Positions 27,874-37,730 are shown, counted from the stretch's first letter. The stretch is DNA of 64,000 nt from Phyllobacterium endophyticum (GCF_003010935.1 NZ_PGGN01000002.1:496001-560000); one strand, 5' to 3'. Notes: generated from the letters alone by a model not told the origin. Translations and numbers: made by a program.

Positions 27874-28662
27874 ATGAAAATGAAGTCTTTTCTGAAAACA
27901 ACGGTAGCAGCCGTGGCGTTTGTCGTTGCCGGAATGGGTGCAGCGAGCGCCGAGCAGGTCAAGGTTGGTATTGCCGCCGAACCCTATCCTCCGTTCGCCT
28001 CTCCGGACGCGTCGGGCAAATGGCAGGGCTGGGAAGTTGAAATCGCCATGGCGATGTGCGAATCCGCAAAACTCGATTGCGTCATCACGCCTGTTTCGTG
28101 GGACGGCATCATTCCAGCGTTGACGACGAAGAAGATCGACATGATAGCCGCGTCGATGTCGATCACCGCCGAGCGTGAGAAGACGATCGATTTCTCCGAC
28201 AAGTACTACAATACGCCGACGATGATCCTTGGCACCAAGGGCGAGAAAATGGACGCGACGCCGGAAGGCCTGAAGGGCAAGATCCTTGGCGTGCAGGTTT
28301 CGACAGTGCACCAGGCTTATGCCAAGAAGCATTTCGCCGACACAGCGGCCGAGATCAAGGAATATCAGACGCAGGACGAGGCCAATCAGGACCTGGCTGC
28401 CGGACGCATCGACGCAACCCAAGCAGATGGACTGGCGCTCGAGACATTCGTCGCGACCCCTGAAGGCAAGGCCTGCTGCGAGATCAAGGGCAAGGTGGCC
28501 GATGATCTCGAAATTCTCGGCCCGGGCGTCGGTGTGGGCCTGCGCAAGGGCGACACAGAAATGAAGGAAAAGATCAACGCCGCAATCAAGGATATCCGCG
28601 CCAGCGGCAAATATAATGAAATCTCGAAGAAGTATTTCACCTTCGACGTCTATGGCGGCTAG
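27874..28662 (+). CDS. Polar amino acid ABC transporter substrate-binding protein (family 3)
   Basis: A periplasmic binding protein of about 262 residues with a signal peptide (MKMKSFLKTTVAAVAFVVAGM, cleavage near ASA). The mature protein begins KVGIAAEPYPPFASPDASGKWQGWEVEI, the usual SBP family 3 opening, with SITAEREKTIDFSDKY and the Arg/Asp region that binds the amino acid backbone. A lysine/arginine/ornithine or opine-type cargo is likely. ATG 27874 is preferred over ATG 27868 because AGGAG then has nine nt spacing. A short hairpin follows the gene and may make its mRNA more abundant than that of the permeases. Confidence 0.9.
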   Translation: MKMKSFLKTTVAAVAFVVAGMGAASAEQVKVGIAAEPYPPFASPDASGKWQGWEVEIAMAMCESAKLDCVITPVSWDGIIPALTTKKIDMIAASMSITAEREKTIDFSDKYYNTPTMILGTKGEKMDATPEGLKGKILGVQVSTVHQAYAKKHFADTAAEIKEYQTQDEANQDLAAGRIDATQADGLALETFVATPEGKACCEIKGKVADDLEILGPGVGVGLRKGDTEMKEKINAAIKDIRASGKYNEISKKYFTFDVYGG

Positions 28663-28670
28663 GTAAGGTG

Positions 28671-28688
28671 CCTGCCGGGGCAGGTTTT
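28671..28688 (+). terminator. Attenuator-like hairpin between binding protein and permease genes
   Basis: CCTGC, loop CGGG, GCAGG followed by TTTTCT, 9 nt after the binding protein stop. A weak intrinsic terminator here would partly stop transcription and raise binding protein over permease, as is common in such operons. Confidence 0.5.
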
Positions 28689-28745
28689 CTGCTCCGGCTC
28701 GCTCATCGATTGAAACCGCGCATGTTATGCTGAATCGAGGACGGC

Positions 28746-29498
28746 TTGGCCGACGCATCGATTATTCCAGCCGGGATTACCGGCATGTTCGACCTTCTTT
28801 CTCCTGTTGCACCGGGATGGGGTGCCAATCTTCTGCGCGGGCTGGTGCGGTCCCTGCAGATTGCATTGGGTGCGTTCGGCATGGGCCTGATGATCGGAAC
28901 GCTGGGCGCCTACGGCAAGCTTTACGGCGGCCCTATCGTGCGCGATCTCGCAGCAATCTATACGACGCTGGTGCGGGCGATTCCCGAGCTCGTCATGATC
29001 CTGCTGCTCTATTACGCGGGGACGGACCTTATCAATCGCATCCTTGAGGGGATGGGATACCAGCGCGTAGATATAAGCGGCCTCGTCGCGGGTATCGTGG
29101 TTCTCGGCTTTGTCCAGGGCGCCTATGCGACCGAAGTACTGCGCGGCGCCATCAAGGCCATTCCGCAAGGCGAGATCGAAGCGGCGAGGGCCTATGGCAT
29201 GTCGCCCGTGCTTATGATGCGCCGGATAACCCTGCCGGCCATGCTGCCGCATGCCCTGCCGGGGCTTGCCAATCTCTGGCTCATCTCGACGAAGGACACG
29301 GCGCTGCTGGCAGTCGTCGGGTTCAGCGAATTGACGCTGGAGACCCGCCAGGCTGCGGGGGCGACGAAGGCCTATATGACTTTCTACCTGGCGGCGGGTG
29401 CGCTCTATCTGTTTGTAACGCTGTTCTCCAATGTGATCCTCGAATGGGTCGAGAAACGGGCGCGGCGCGGCATGCCTTCCGTCAGGGAGGCGCACTGA
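28746..29498 (+). CDS. Polar amino acid ABC transporter permease (HisQ-like)
   Basis: A membrane protein of 250 residues with about five helices and the binding-protein-dependent transport motif EAARAYGMSPVLMMRRITLPAMLPHALPG (EAA loop, about residues 155-185), which docks on the ATPase. The start is a TTG with GAGG five nt upstream; ATG 28785 is an in-frame alternative. It pairs with the next permease, whose ATG overlaps its stop (TGATG). Confidence 0.9.
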   Translation: MADASIIPAGITGMFDLLSPVAPGWGANLLRGLVRSLQIALGAFGMGLMIGTLGAYGKLYGGPIVRDLAAIYTTLVRAIPELVMILLLYYAGTDLINRILEGMGYQRVDISGLVAGIVVLGFVQGAYATEVLRGAIKAIPQGEIEAARAYGMSPVLMMRRITLPAMLPHALPGLANLWLISTKDTALLAVVGFSELTLETRQAAGATKAYMTFYLAAGALYLFVTLFSNVILEWVEKRARRGMPSVREAH

Positions 29499-30337
29499 TG
29501 ACCGAAGCGCCTCTTGAAGCACCTATCGAAACATTTCCTATCCACAAGGACACGGGCCCAAATCTTCAGGCGCGCAAACTACCGCCGCATCGCATTGTTC
29601 TGATACTGATCGGATTGGCGCTTGTTGCGTCGGCCGCTTATTTCATGCGCTGGGAATGGCTTCCGAACTATGGCGGCCTGATATTGCAGGGCCTGTGGCG
29701 GACGATCTGGATATTGTGCGTTACAGTCTTCCTCGGCTTCCTGCTGGCGGTGCCGCTGGGCCTGGCGCAGGCCTCCGGTCCGGCGATCGTGGCCATTCCG
29801 GCACGATGGTTTTGCACCGTCATCCGGGGCACGCCGCTTCTGGTCCAGCTTTGGCTGCTTTATTACGGACTTGGCTCGCTGTTCCCGCAATATCCATGGA
29901 TCAGAGGATCCGAGCTGTGGCCTTACCTGCGCCAGGCCTGGCCTTACGCCGTGCTTGCCTTGACGTTGTCCTATGCAGGCTACGAGGGCGAGGTCATGCG
30001 AGGTGCCTTCGCAGGTGTTCCGAAGGGGCAGCTCGAATCGGCCCGTGCATTCGGAATGCCGCGCTTTACCATCTTCCGCCGCATCTGGCTGCCGCAAGCC
30101 ATCCACCGGGCTTTGCCGACGCTTGCGGGCGAAGCGGTGCTGCAACTCAAATCGACACCGCTCGTTGCCACGATCACTGTTGTCGATCTCTACTCGGTGG
30201 CGTCGCGCGTGCGTCAGGATACATTCCTGACTTATGAGCCACTTCTCTTGCTCGCGGCGGGCTATCTGGTGATTACCGGCGTTATCGTGTTCCTGTTCCG
30301 GCGGGTAGAGAGATTGATACCGTCGAAGCTTGGTTGA
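29498..30337 (+). CDS. Polar amino acid ABC transporter permease (HisM-like)
   Basis: A 279-residue permease with a cytoplasmic N-terminal extension of about 40 residues, then five to six helices and the EAA motif ESARAFGMPRFTIFRRIWLPQAIHRALP (about residues 178-205). It completes the heterodimeric channel with the preceding gene product. The ATG shares one base with the upstream stop. This ends the four-gene importer cluster (ATPase, binding protein, two permeases). Confidence 0.9.
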   Translation: MTEAPLEAPIETFPIHKDTGPNLQARKLPPHRIVLILIGLALVASAAYFMRWEWLPNYGGLILQGLWRTIWILCVTVFLGFLLAVPLGLAQASGPAIVAIPARWFCTVIRGTPLLVQLWLLYYGLGSLFPQYPWIRGSELWPYLRQAWPYAVLALTLSYAGYEGEVMRGAFAGVPKGQLESARAFGMPRFTIFRRIWLPQAIHRALPTLAGEAVLQLKSTPLVATITVVDLYSVASRVRQDTFLTYEPLLLLAAGYLVITGVIVFLFRRVERLIPSKLG

Positions 30338-30530
30338 GCGATTTCCGGTGGTGGCGCAAATGACGGGACTAATGTCGCAAGTGTTGGAGGCGCGTCGCTG
30401 AGCGGATGCGCATAGTGTGGGCAAAAGGAACACTTCGCAAAAGACGAGAAAATGGGACAAGGGTGATCAGCGGCATCGAGCCGGTGAGCATTATCCGTTT
30501 TCGGCTCTTTCTGCGGGGCGAAGGGCGATA

Positions 30531-32534
30531 ATGCGAACAGTCGAGACTTTTCAGCATAATATCCACGAAGATGCCGATATGGGCATCGTCCTGCCCGATG
30601 GCTGCCGGTTGTCGGCGAGGGTCTGGATGCCAGCCGACGCCGAACAGAACCCGGTTCCAGCCATTCTCGAATTTCTGCCCTACCGCAAGCGCGATGGCAC
30701 CACCGCGCGGGACAACCTTACCCACCCATATTTTGCCGGCCACGGTTATGCCTGCCTACGCGTGGACATGCGCGGGAACGGCGATTCCGAAGGGCTGATG
30801 GAGGATGAATATTCCGAGCAGGAACTCGCCGATGCCTGCGAGGTGATCAAGTGGATCGCGGCGCAGGCCTGGTCGACCGGGAAGGTCGGCATGATGGGCA
30901 TTTCCTGGGGCGGCTTCAACTCCCTGCAGGTGGCGGCGCTGCAACCCGAGGCGCTGAAGGCAATCATCACGCTCTGCTCGACCGATGACCGGTATGCGGA
31001 CGATATCCATTACAAGGGCGGCCTGTTGCTGAACGAGAATCTCGGTTGGGGTGCTACCATGCTCGCCTATTCCTCGCGTGCACCAGACCCGGCGCTCGTC
31101 GGTGAAAAATGGCGCGACATGTGGCTGGAAAGGCTCGACAATGAGCCATTCCTGCCGGCAGTCTGGCTCAACCATCAGACACGCGATGCCTATTGGCAGC
31201 GCGGTTCCGTATGCGCGGATTTCTCCGCGATCAAGGCGGCAACGCTTGCCGTGGGCGGCTGGGGCGACGCCTACAAGAACGCAGTGCCGAGGCTTATGGC
31301 GGGCATCACGGCGCCGGTCAAAGGCATCATCGGACCGTGGGTGCATAAATACCCGCATTTCGCCGTGCCCGAACCGCGCATAGGCTTTTTGCAGGAAGCA
31401 CTGCGCTGGTGGGACCACTGGCTCAAGGATATCGATACCGGCGTCGAAAACGATCCCGCCTATCGCGGTTACCTGATGGATTCAGTGCGTCCCAAGAGCT
31501 GGTACACGGAGCGAGCCGGCTACTGGATCGCAGAAGATGAGTGGCCATCGAAGACGATTGCCACGGAAGTCCTGCACCTGCAGGCGGACAAGTCGCTCTC
31601 GGCCGACGCCGCTGACGATTTTTGCCACCTTGTGGCGTCGCCGCAGGATTGCGGCATGATGGGCGGCGAATATTGCGCAATCTGGCTAGGGCCGGAAATG
31701 CCCGGCGACCAGCGCCGCGACGATGCGTTGTCGGTCTGTTACGATACAGTGCTGGACAGGCCGATCGACGTCGTCGGCGCGCCAGAAATCATCCTGATGC
31801 TTGCGAGCGACAAGCCGGTCGCCATGGTTGCGGTGCGGCTTTGCGATGTGCATCCGGACGGCGCTTCGACACGCATCACCTATGGCGTATTCAATCTTTG
31901 CCATCGCGACGGACATGACACACCGGCGCCGCTGGTGCCGGGCGAAGCAATCCAGATCAGCTTCAAGCTTGATGATATCGCCTATCGCGTGCCCGCGGGG
32001 CACACATTGCGGGTGGCTGTGTCGTCGTCCTATTGGCCGATGGTCTGGCCCTCACCGGAAAATGTCAGCCTGACCATAAGTGCGGGGCAAATCAGCATTC
32101 CGGCGCGGGAGCAAGCCACAGGCGATGAATGGGTTTTCCCAGAGCCGGAAGCTGCCTCGCCTTGGCAGCTTGAAACCTTGAGGAAGGGCGGAAACAGCCG
32201 GTCAATCGAGCATGATCAGGTCACGGGCAAGATCAGCCTTTTGATCGAAGACGATTTCGGCGAGGCACGCGACAAGGAACATGGCCTGGTCCATGGCGGC
32301 ATTGCCCGCGAGCGCTGGGAAATCAACGCCGAGGATCCGCTCTCCGCCTATGGCGAGACGCATTGGACCGAAATCTCGGGGCGCGACAACTGGCGGATAC
32401 GCACAGAGACGTTCACGACGATGCGGTCCGACAGGCGGAATTTCTATCTGACCGGCCGTATCGAAGCCTACGAAAACGACAACGTGGTGTTCGAGCGGGA
32501 TTTTACCGAAACGATTGCACGTAATTGCATCTGA
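30531..32534 (+). CDS. CocE/NonD family serine hydrolase (X-Pro dipeptidyl-peptidase-like)
   Basis: A 667-residue alpha/beta hydrolase of the CocE/X-Pro dipeptidyl-peptidase S15 family. The catalytic core (about 10-310) shows FLPYRKRDGT, the nucleophile elbow GISWGGFNS, and a C-terminal jelly-roll domain (about 320-560), with VPAGHTLRVAVSSSYWP typical of the family, and an extra C-terminal segment to 667. There is no signal peptide, so it acts in the cytoplasm. Members hydrolyse esters, amides or acylated peptides. The start ATG 30531 has AAGGG seven nt upstream. It precedes an oligopeptide-type ABC importer, so it probably processes the imported compound. Confidence 0.8.
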   Translation: MRTVETFQHNIHEDADMGIVLPDGCRLSARVWMPADAEQNPVPAILEFLPYRKRDGTTARDNLTHPYFAGHGYACLRVDMRGNGDSEGLMEDEYSEQELADACEVIKWIAAQAWSTGKVGMMGISWGGFNSLQVAALQPEALKAIITLCSTDDRYADDIHYKGGLLLNENLGWGATMLAYSSRAPDPALVGEKWRDMWLERLDNEPFLPAVWLNHQTRDAYWQRGSVCADFSAIKAATLAVGGWGDAYKNAVPRLMAGITAPVKGIIGPWVHKYPHFAVPEPRIGFLQEALRWWDHWLKDIDTGVENDPAYRGYLMDSVRPKSWYTERAGYWIAEDEWPSKTIATEVLHLQADKSLSADAADDFCHLVASPQDCGMMGGEYCAIWLGPEMPGDQRRDDALSVCYDTVLDRPIDVVGAPEIILMLASDKPVAMVAVRLCDVHPDGASTRITYGVFNLCHRDGHDTPAPLVPGEAIQISFKLDDIAYRVPAGHTLRVAVSSSYWPMVWPSPENVSLTISAGQISIPAREQATGDEWVFPEPEAASPWQLETLRKGGNSRSIEHDQVTGKISLLIEDDFGEARDKEHGLVHGGIARERWEINAEDPLSAYGETHWTEISGRDNWRIRTETFTTMRSDRRNFYLTGRIEAYENDNVVFERDFTETIARNCI

Positions 32535-32668
32535 ACGAAGGGCTGCCGCTGCAGCGCTATCTCAAATGCAAAAGATAAAGGGTTGAAATTTACGGATATC
32601 AAGTCGCATAATTCACGAAAACCAGAATTGGGACGCCGGGCGTCGCAAGCAGAAGAAGGGGAATAGAT

Positions 32669-34258
32669 ATGTCAAACGAACTCGATTATCTCAGCCGCAG
32701 AGTAGCACTTGGCAAGCTTTCACGCCGGGACTTCCTCGGGCGTGCGGCGGCTCTCGGCGTCACCACGGTCTTCGCCAACTCCCTGCTGTCGAGCGCGGCG
32801 CTTGCGGAAGGCCCTGTCAAGGGCGGCACGCTGAAAGCCGGTATGCAGGGCGGCGCTTCCACTGACAGCCTTGATCCGGCAACTTGGCAGAGCCAGGTAC
32901 CCTACAAGTTCGGGCGCCAATGGGGCGAGCAGCTTGTGGAGATACAGCCGGACGGCACACTCAATCCCAAGCTTGCGACGGAATGGGGCTCCTCCGACGA
33001 CGCCAAAGTCTGGACCTTCAAGATCCGCAAGGGCGTGCAGTTCCACGACGGCAAGGAGATGACGCCTGATGACGTCGTCGCCACGATGGAACGTCACTCA
33101 GATGCGAACTCCAAGTCCGGTGCGCTGGGTGTGATGGGCGGTATCGAGAATGTGAAGAAAGACGGCGATACCGTTGTTTTCACGTTGAAAGAAGCCAATG
33201 CCGACCTGCCGTTCCTCATGGACGACTACCACCTGATGATCCAGCCAAACGGCGGCAAGGACAAGCCGACTGCCGGTATCGGTACGGGACCTTACAAGGT
33301 CGTGACCGATGAGCCGGGCGTTCGGCATATCGGCACAAAATTTGCCAATTACTGGGACGGCGACAACCGTGGTCATGCAGAGCAGATCGAGATCATCGTC
33401 ATCAATGACGCAACGGCCCGCACAGCTGCTCTGCAGTCCGGTCAGGTACACATGATCAATCGTGTCGAGCCGAAGATCGTCGATCTGGTGAAGCGCGTTC
33501 CGGGCGTTACTATCCAGAACGTAGCGGGCAAGGGGCACTATGTCTTCATCGCCCATTGCAATACGGCCCCGTTCGACAATGCCGACCTGCGGCTTGCACT
33601 GAAATACGCCATGAACCGCGAAGACATGGTGAAGACGATCCTGCGCGGGTATGGATCGGTTGGCAATGACACGCCGATCAACAAGGCTTATCCGCTGTTT
33701 TCCGATGACATCGAACAACGCAAATACGATCCGGACAAGGCGGCTTTCCACTACAAGAAGTCCGGTCACGATGGCGCTGTGCTGCTTCGTACTTCCGATG
33801 TGGCATTCCCCGGCGCGATCGATGCGGCGCAGCTCTACCAGCAGAGCGCTGCCAAGGCCGGCATCACGATCGAGGTCAAGCGTGAGCCTGGCGACGGCTA
33901 CTGGTCGCAGGTGTGGAACAAGCAGCCATTCTCGACATCTTACTGGGGTGGCCGTCCAACACAGGACCAGATGTTCTCGACGGCGTATTATTCCAAGGCC
34001 GACTGGAATGACACACGCTTTTTCAACGAGAAATTCGACAAGATGCTGCTTCAGGCGCGCGGCGAACTGGACGAAGCCAAGCGCAAGGCAATGTATCGCG
34101 ACATGAATGTCATCGTACGCGATGAAGGCGGTGTCATCGTACCGATGTTCAATGACTTCATCGATGCGACAAGCAAGAAAGTCGGCGGCTGGGTGCCGGA
34201 CGGCAATCAGGAGATGAGCGGCGGTTACGCATTGTCGCGCTGCTGGCTGATGGCTTAG
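32669..34258 (+). CDS. Tat-exported oligopeptide-type ABC substrate-binding protein
   Basis: A 529-residue SBP family 5 protein (DppA/OppA type). The N-terminus carries a twin-arginine signal (LSRRDFLGRAAALG) followed by a hydrophobic stretch and an ALA cleavage site, so it is probably exported folded by the Tat route, unusual for this family outside alphaproteobacteria. The mature part has WTFKIRKGVQFHDGKEMTPDDVVATMER and NREDMVKTILRGYG, both typical. It begins the transporter part of the operon, 11 nt before dppB-like. Peptides, glycosides or other amines are possible ligands; the ligand cannot be read from sequence. Confidence 0.88.
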   Translation: MSNELDYLSRRVALGKLSRRDFLGRAAALGVTTVFANSLLSSAALAEGPVKGGTLKAGMQGGASTDSLDPATWQSQVPYKFGRQWGEQLVEIQPDGTLNPKLATEWGSSDDAKVWTFKIRKGVQFHDGKEMTPDDVVATMERHSDANSKSGALGVMGGIENVKKDGDTVVFTLKEANADLPFLMDDYHLMIQPNGGKDKPTAGIGTGPYKVVTDEPGVRHIGTKFANYWDGDNRGHAEQIEIIVINDATARTAALQSGQVHMINRVEPKIVDLVKRVPGVTIQNVAGKGHYVFIAHCNTAPFDNADLRLALKYAMNREDMVKTILRGYGSVGNDTPINKAYPLFSDDIEQRKYDPDKAAFHYKKSGHDGAVLLRTSDVAFPGAIDAAQLYQQSAAKAGITIEVKREPGDGYWSQVWNKQPFSTSYWGGRPTQDQMFSTAYYSKADWNDTRFFNEKFDKMLLQARGELDEAKRKAMYRDMNVIVRDEGGVIVPMFNDFIDATSKKVGGWVPDGNQEMSGGYALSRCWLMA

Positions 34259-34269
34259 GACTTCGGCGG

Positions 34270-35229
34270 ATGAGTACGCCTGTCCTTAAACTGGTCGCCC
34301 AGCGCATTGCGATGGGCGTACTCCTCCTCCTTGCGGTTTCCGTGCTGATCTTCGTCGGCACGCAAATCCTGCCTGGAGATGTCGCGCAATCCATTCTTGG
34401 ACAATCCGCCACGCCGCAGGCACTCGAAAACCTGCGTCGCGACATGGGGCTGAACGATCCGGCCTACATTCGCTACCTGCGCTGGCTCGGCGGTATCCTG
34501 ACCGGCGATCTTGGTACGGCACTTTCCAGCGGACAGGATATCGCGACGTCGCTGAAAGATCGTCTGTGGAACACGCTGTTTCTCGCTTCTGCCGCTGCTG
34601 CGGTTTCCATCCCGCTGGCCATAGGGCTGGGCCTGCTGGCGGTACGCTACCGCAACGGTTTCGTAGACAAGCTGATTTCCGGTCTCGGTCTTGCATCGAC
34701 GTCACTGCCCGAATTCTTCACGGGCTATCTGCTGATCTATTTCGTCGCCGTGCAATTGCAGTGGTTTCCAAGCGTCTCCACCGTTTACGAGGGCATGCCG
34801 CTCGGAGAGCGGCTCAGCGCGATTGCCCTGCCGGTTACCGTGCTGACGCTGGTCGTTCTGGCGCATATGATGCGCATGACGCGTGCCGCGATCCTCAACG
34901 TCATGCAGTCCGCCTACATCGAAACGGCGGAACTGAAGGGGCTTACGCCCTTCCAGATCATCACCCGGCATGCCTTTCCGAATGCGATCGCTCCGATCGT
35001 CAACGTCGTCATGCTTAATCTGGCGTTCCTGATCGTCGGCGTGGTCGTCGTCGAGGTGATCTTTGTCTATCCCGGCATGGGCCAGTATCTGGTCGATCAT
35101 GTTGCCAAGCGGGACGTTCCGGTCGTGCAGGCATGCGGGCTGGTTTTCGCGGCTGTCTATATCAGCCTCAATATTGTTGCTGATATCGTGGCGATTGTTT
35201 CCAATCCCCGCCTCAGACATCCCAAGTGA
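34270..35229 (+). CDS. Oligopeptide-type ABC transporter permease (DppB-like)
   Basis: A 319-residue permease with six membrane helices, the N-terminal motif FVGTQILPGDVAQSILGQSATPQALENLR common to DppB-like subunits, and the EAA loop ETAELKGLTPFQIITRHAFPNAIAP. It forms the channel with the DppC-like gene 9 nt downstream. Confidence 0.92.
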   Translation: MSTPVLKLVAQRIAMGVLLLLAVSVLIFVGTQILPGDVAQSILGQSATPQALENLRRDMGLNDPAYIRYLRWLGGILTGDLGTALSSGQDIATSLKDRLWNTLFLASAAAAVSIPLAIGLGLLAVRYRNGFVDKLISGLGLASTSLPEFFTGYLLIYFVAVQLQWFPSVSTVYEGMPLGERLSAIALPVTVLTLVVLAHMMRMTRAAILNVMQSAYIETAELKGLTPFQIITRHAFPNAIAPIVNVVMLNLAFLIVGVVVVEVIFVYPGMGQYLVDHVAKRDVPVVQACGLVFAAVYISLNIVADIVAIVSNPRLRHPK

Positions 35230-35238
35230 GGCCGCCGA

Positions 35239-36063
35239 ATGCTGAACGTTAAGACAATCCCGATCAGCGCCTGGATCGGTCTGATCATCACGGCGATTTT
35301 TCTCTTCGCAGCGATCTTCGCCCCTTGGGTCGCACCATTTTCGGTTGGCGAGACAGTGGGCGATGTGTGGGAGCCGAGCTCTGCCAAATATTGGCTCGGA
35401 ACCGATAATCTCGGACGAGACCTCTTGTCCCGCATGATATATGGCGCGCGCATCACGATTTTCATCGCGGCAATGGCGACGGCGTTGTCGTTCATTCTAG
35501 GCTCGGTGCTCGGGTTTGCGGCAGCAGTCATAGGCGGTTGGTTCGATCAGCTCATGTCGCGGTTCGTGGATCTGATCATGGCAATTCCGACCCTGATCTT
35601 CGCACTCGTCGTGCTTTCGGTGCTGCCCGCGAACGTTCTCACGCTGATCCTGGTCATGGGTCTGCTCGATTCAACCCGTGTCTACCGGCTGGCGCGTGCG
35701 GTCGCCGTCGATATCAATGTGATGGATTTCGTCGAGGCGGCAAAGCTGCGCGGTGAAGGACGCATGTGGATCATCTTCCGCGAAATCCTGCCGAACGCAC
35801 TGACGCCGCTGATTGCCGAGCTCGGGCTGCGGTTCATCTTTGCGGTTCTTTTTCTCTCCGCGCTGTCGTTTCTTGGTCTGGGTGTGCAACCGCCGGATGC
35901 GGATTGGGGCGGCATGGTCAGAGAAAACAAGGAAGGCATCGTGTTTGGCATTCCGGCAGCCCTTATTCCCGCCGCGGCCATCGCCATTCTTGCGATTTCC
36001 GTTAATCTGGTTGCCGACTGGATACTCAATCGCACCACCAGTTTGAAGGGAGGGCGCGGATAA
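35239..36063 (+). CDS. Oligopeptide-type ABC transporter permease (DppC-like)
   Basis: A 274-residue permease with the family marks FLFAAIFAPWVAP, WLGTDNLGRDLLSRMIYGARI and the EAA loop EAAKLRGEGRMWIIFREILPNALTPL. Its stop codon shares a base with the ATG of the ATPase gene (TAATG), indicating translational coupling. Confidence 0.92.
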   Translation: MLNVKTIPISAWIGLIITAIFLFAAIFAPWVAPFSVGETVGDVWEPSSAKYWLGTDNLGRDLLSRMIYGARITIFIAAMATALSFILGSVLGFAAAVIGGWFDQLMSRFVDLIMAIPTLIFALVVLSVLPANVLTLILVMGLLDSTRVYRLARAVAVDINVMDFVEAAKLRGEGRMWIIFREILPNALTPLIAELGLRFIFAVLFLSALSFLGLGVQPPDADWGGMVRENKEGIVFGIPAALIPAAAIAILAISVNLVADWILNRTTSLKGGRG

Positions 36064-37721
36064 TGGCCAAACGTCCTGTAGACAGAAGTGGAACCCTGCT
36101 CGACATTCGCAACCTGCGCATCGAGGCGACCAGTTATCCTCCGGGAGAGCCGCCACGCAACGTCGTTATTGTCGATGACGTTTCGGTGAAGGTCGAGCGT
36201 GGCAAGGTGCTCGGGCTGATAGGCGAATCCGGAGCGGGAAAATCGACCATCGGCCTTTCGAGCATGTGCTATGGTCGCGGCGGCGTTCGCATCACAGGCG
36301 GCGAGGTCCTGCTCAATGGCCGCGACATATTGAAAGGCGGGCCGAAACTGTTGCGGCAGGTGCGGGGACGTGAAGTCTGCTACGTCGCACAATCGGCCGC
36401 CGCAGCGTTCAATCCTGCACGCAAGCTGATGGATCAGGTAGTCGAGGCGGCGCTCCTGCACAGGATATGTTCGAGGGCCGAGGCCGAAAAACGTGCGATC
36501 GGGCTGTTCAAGAAGCTCGGCCTTCCCAACCCTGAGACATTCGGCCAGCGTTTCCCGCACCAGGTATCCGGCGGACAGTTGCAGCGGGCCATGACGGCGA
36601 TGGCGCTGTGTTCCGAGCCAGATCTGATCGTCTTCGACGAGCCGACGACCGCGCTGGATGTGACCACCCAGATCGACGTACTTGCTTCGATCAAGGATGC
36701 CATCCGCGACACGAATGTTGCGGCGCTCTACATCACCCATGATCTTGCAGTCGTTGCGCAGGTCGCCGACGACATTATCGTCTTGCGGCACGGCAAGAAG
36801 GTTGAGTACGGCGACACGCACCAGATCATCAAGGAACCGCGCCAGCAATACACCAACCAGTTGGTCTCGGTGCATCATATACCGCACGAAGAGAAGAACC
36901 CCACCGACGCGCCGATCCTCACGGTGAAGAACATAACTGCCGCGTATGGCGGCGGGCTGGTGAAGGTCCTGAAGAATGTGTCCGTGGATATCCACCTTGG
37001 TCAGACGCTGGCCGTGGTGGGTGAATCCGGTTCGGGTAAATCCACCCTGGCGCGTGCGATTACAGGACTGTTACCGCCGATGGAGGGAAGCATCACCTTC
37101 GACGGGCGGACGCTGTCTCCCCGGCTGGCGAACCGGACGCGCAACGATCTGCGCGAGTTGCAGATGATCTACCAGATGGCGGATACGGCGATGAATCCGC
37201 GACAGACCATCGGCACCATCATCGGGCGGCCGCTTGAATTCTATTTCGGCATGAAGGGCAGGGAGCGGGACAAGCGCGTAACGGAACTGCTCGAAAAGAT
37301 CGAAATGGGCAAAGGCTTTGCCGACCGCTATCCGGCCGAACTGTCCGGCGGCCAGAAGCAGCGCGTCTGCATCGCGCGGGCGCTGGCGGCGAAGCCCAAG
37401 CTCATCATATGCGACGAGGTCACCAGTGCGCTCGATCCGCTCGTTGCGGACGGAATATTGAAGCTGCTTCTTGATCTGCAGAAGGACGAGAACGTCGCTT
37501 ATCTCTTCATCACCCATGATCTTGCGACTGTGAAATCAATCGCCGATTCCATCGCCGTGATGTACCGGGGGGAAGTCGTGCGCTATGGGCCGAAATCCGA
37601 TGTGCTGAAACCGCCATTCGACGATTACACGGACCTGTTGTTGTCCTCGGTCCCCGAGATGGAACTCGGGTGGCTCGAAGGTGCGGTGAAGAACCGGCGC
37701 ATGGCCAGCGCCGGAAACTAG
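36063..37721 (+). CDS. Fused two-domain ABC ATPase of the oligopeptide-type importer (DppD-DppF-like)
   Basis: A 552-residue protein with two ABC domains in tandem. The first has Walker A GESGAGKST, signature VSGGQLQRA and Walker B LIVFDEPTTALD; the second has Walker A GESGSGKST, signature LSGGQKQRVCIARALA and Walker B LIICDEVTSALD. It replaces the separate DppD and DppF subunits, as in GsiA or YejF. Together with the preceding three genes it gives a complete importer energised in the cytoplasm. A family A repeat fragment follows its stop. Confidence 0.92.
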   Translation: MAKRPVDRSGTLLDIRNLRIEATSYPPGEPPRNVVIVDDVSVKVERGKVLGLIGESGAGKSTIGLSSMCYGRGGVRITGGEVLLNGRDILKGGPKLLRQVRGREVCYVAQSAAAAFNPARKLMDQVVEAALLHRICSRAEAEKRAIGLFKKLGLPNPETFGQRFPHQVSGGQLQRAMTAMALCSEPDLIVFDEPTTALDVTTQIDVLASIKDAIRDTNVAALYITHDLAVVAQVADDIIVLRHGKKVEYGDTHQIIKEPRQQYTNQLVSVHHIPHEEKNPTDAPILTVKNITAAYGGGLVKVLKNVSVDIHLGQTLAVVGESGSGKSTLARAITGLLPPMEGSITFDGRTLSPRLANRTRNDLRELQMIYQMADTAMNPRQTIGTIIGRPLEFYFGMKGRERDKRVTELLEKIEMGKGFADRYPAELSGGQKQRVCIARALAAKPKLIICDEVTSALDPLVADGILKLLLDLQKDENVAYLFITHDLATVKSIADSIAVMYRGEVVRYGPKSDVLKPPFDDYTDLLLSSVPEMELGWLEGAVKNRRMASAGN

Positions 37722-37730
37722 GCGCTGCGT

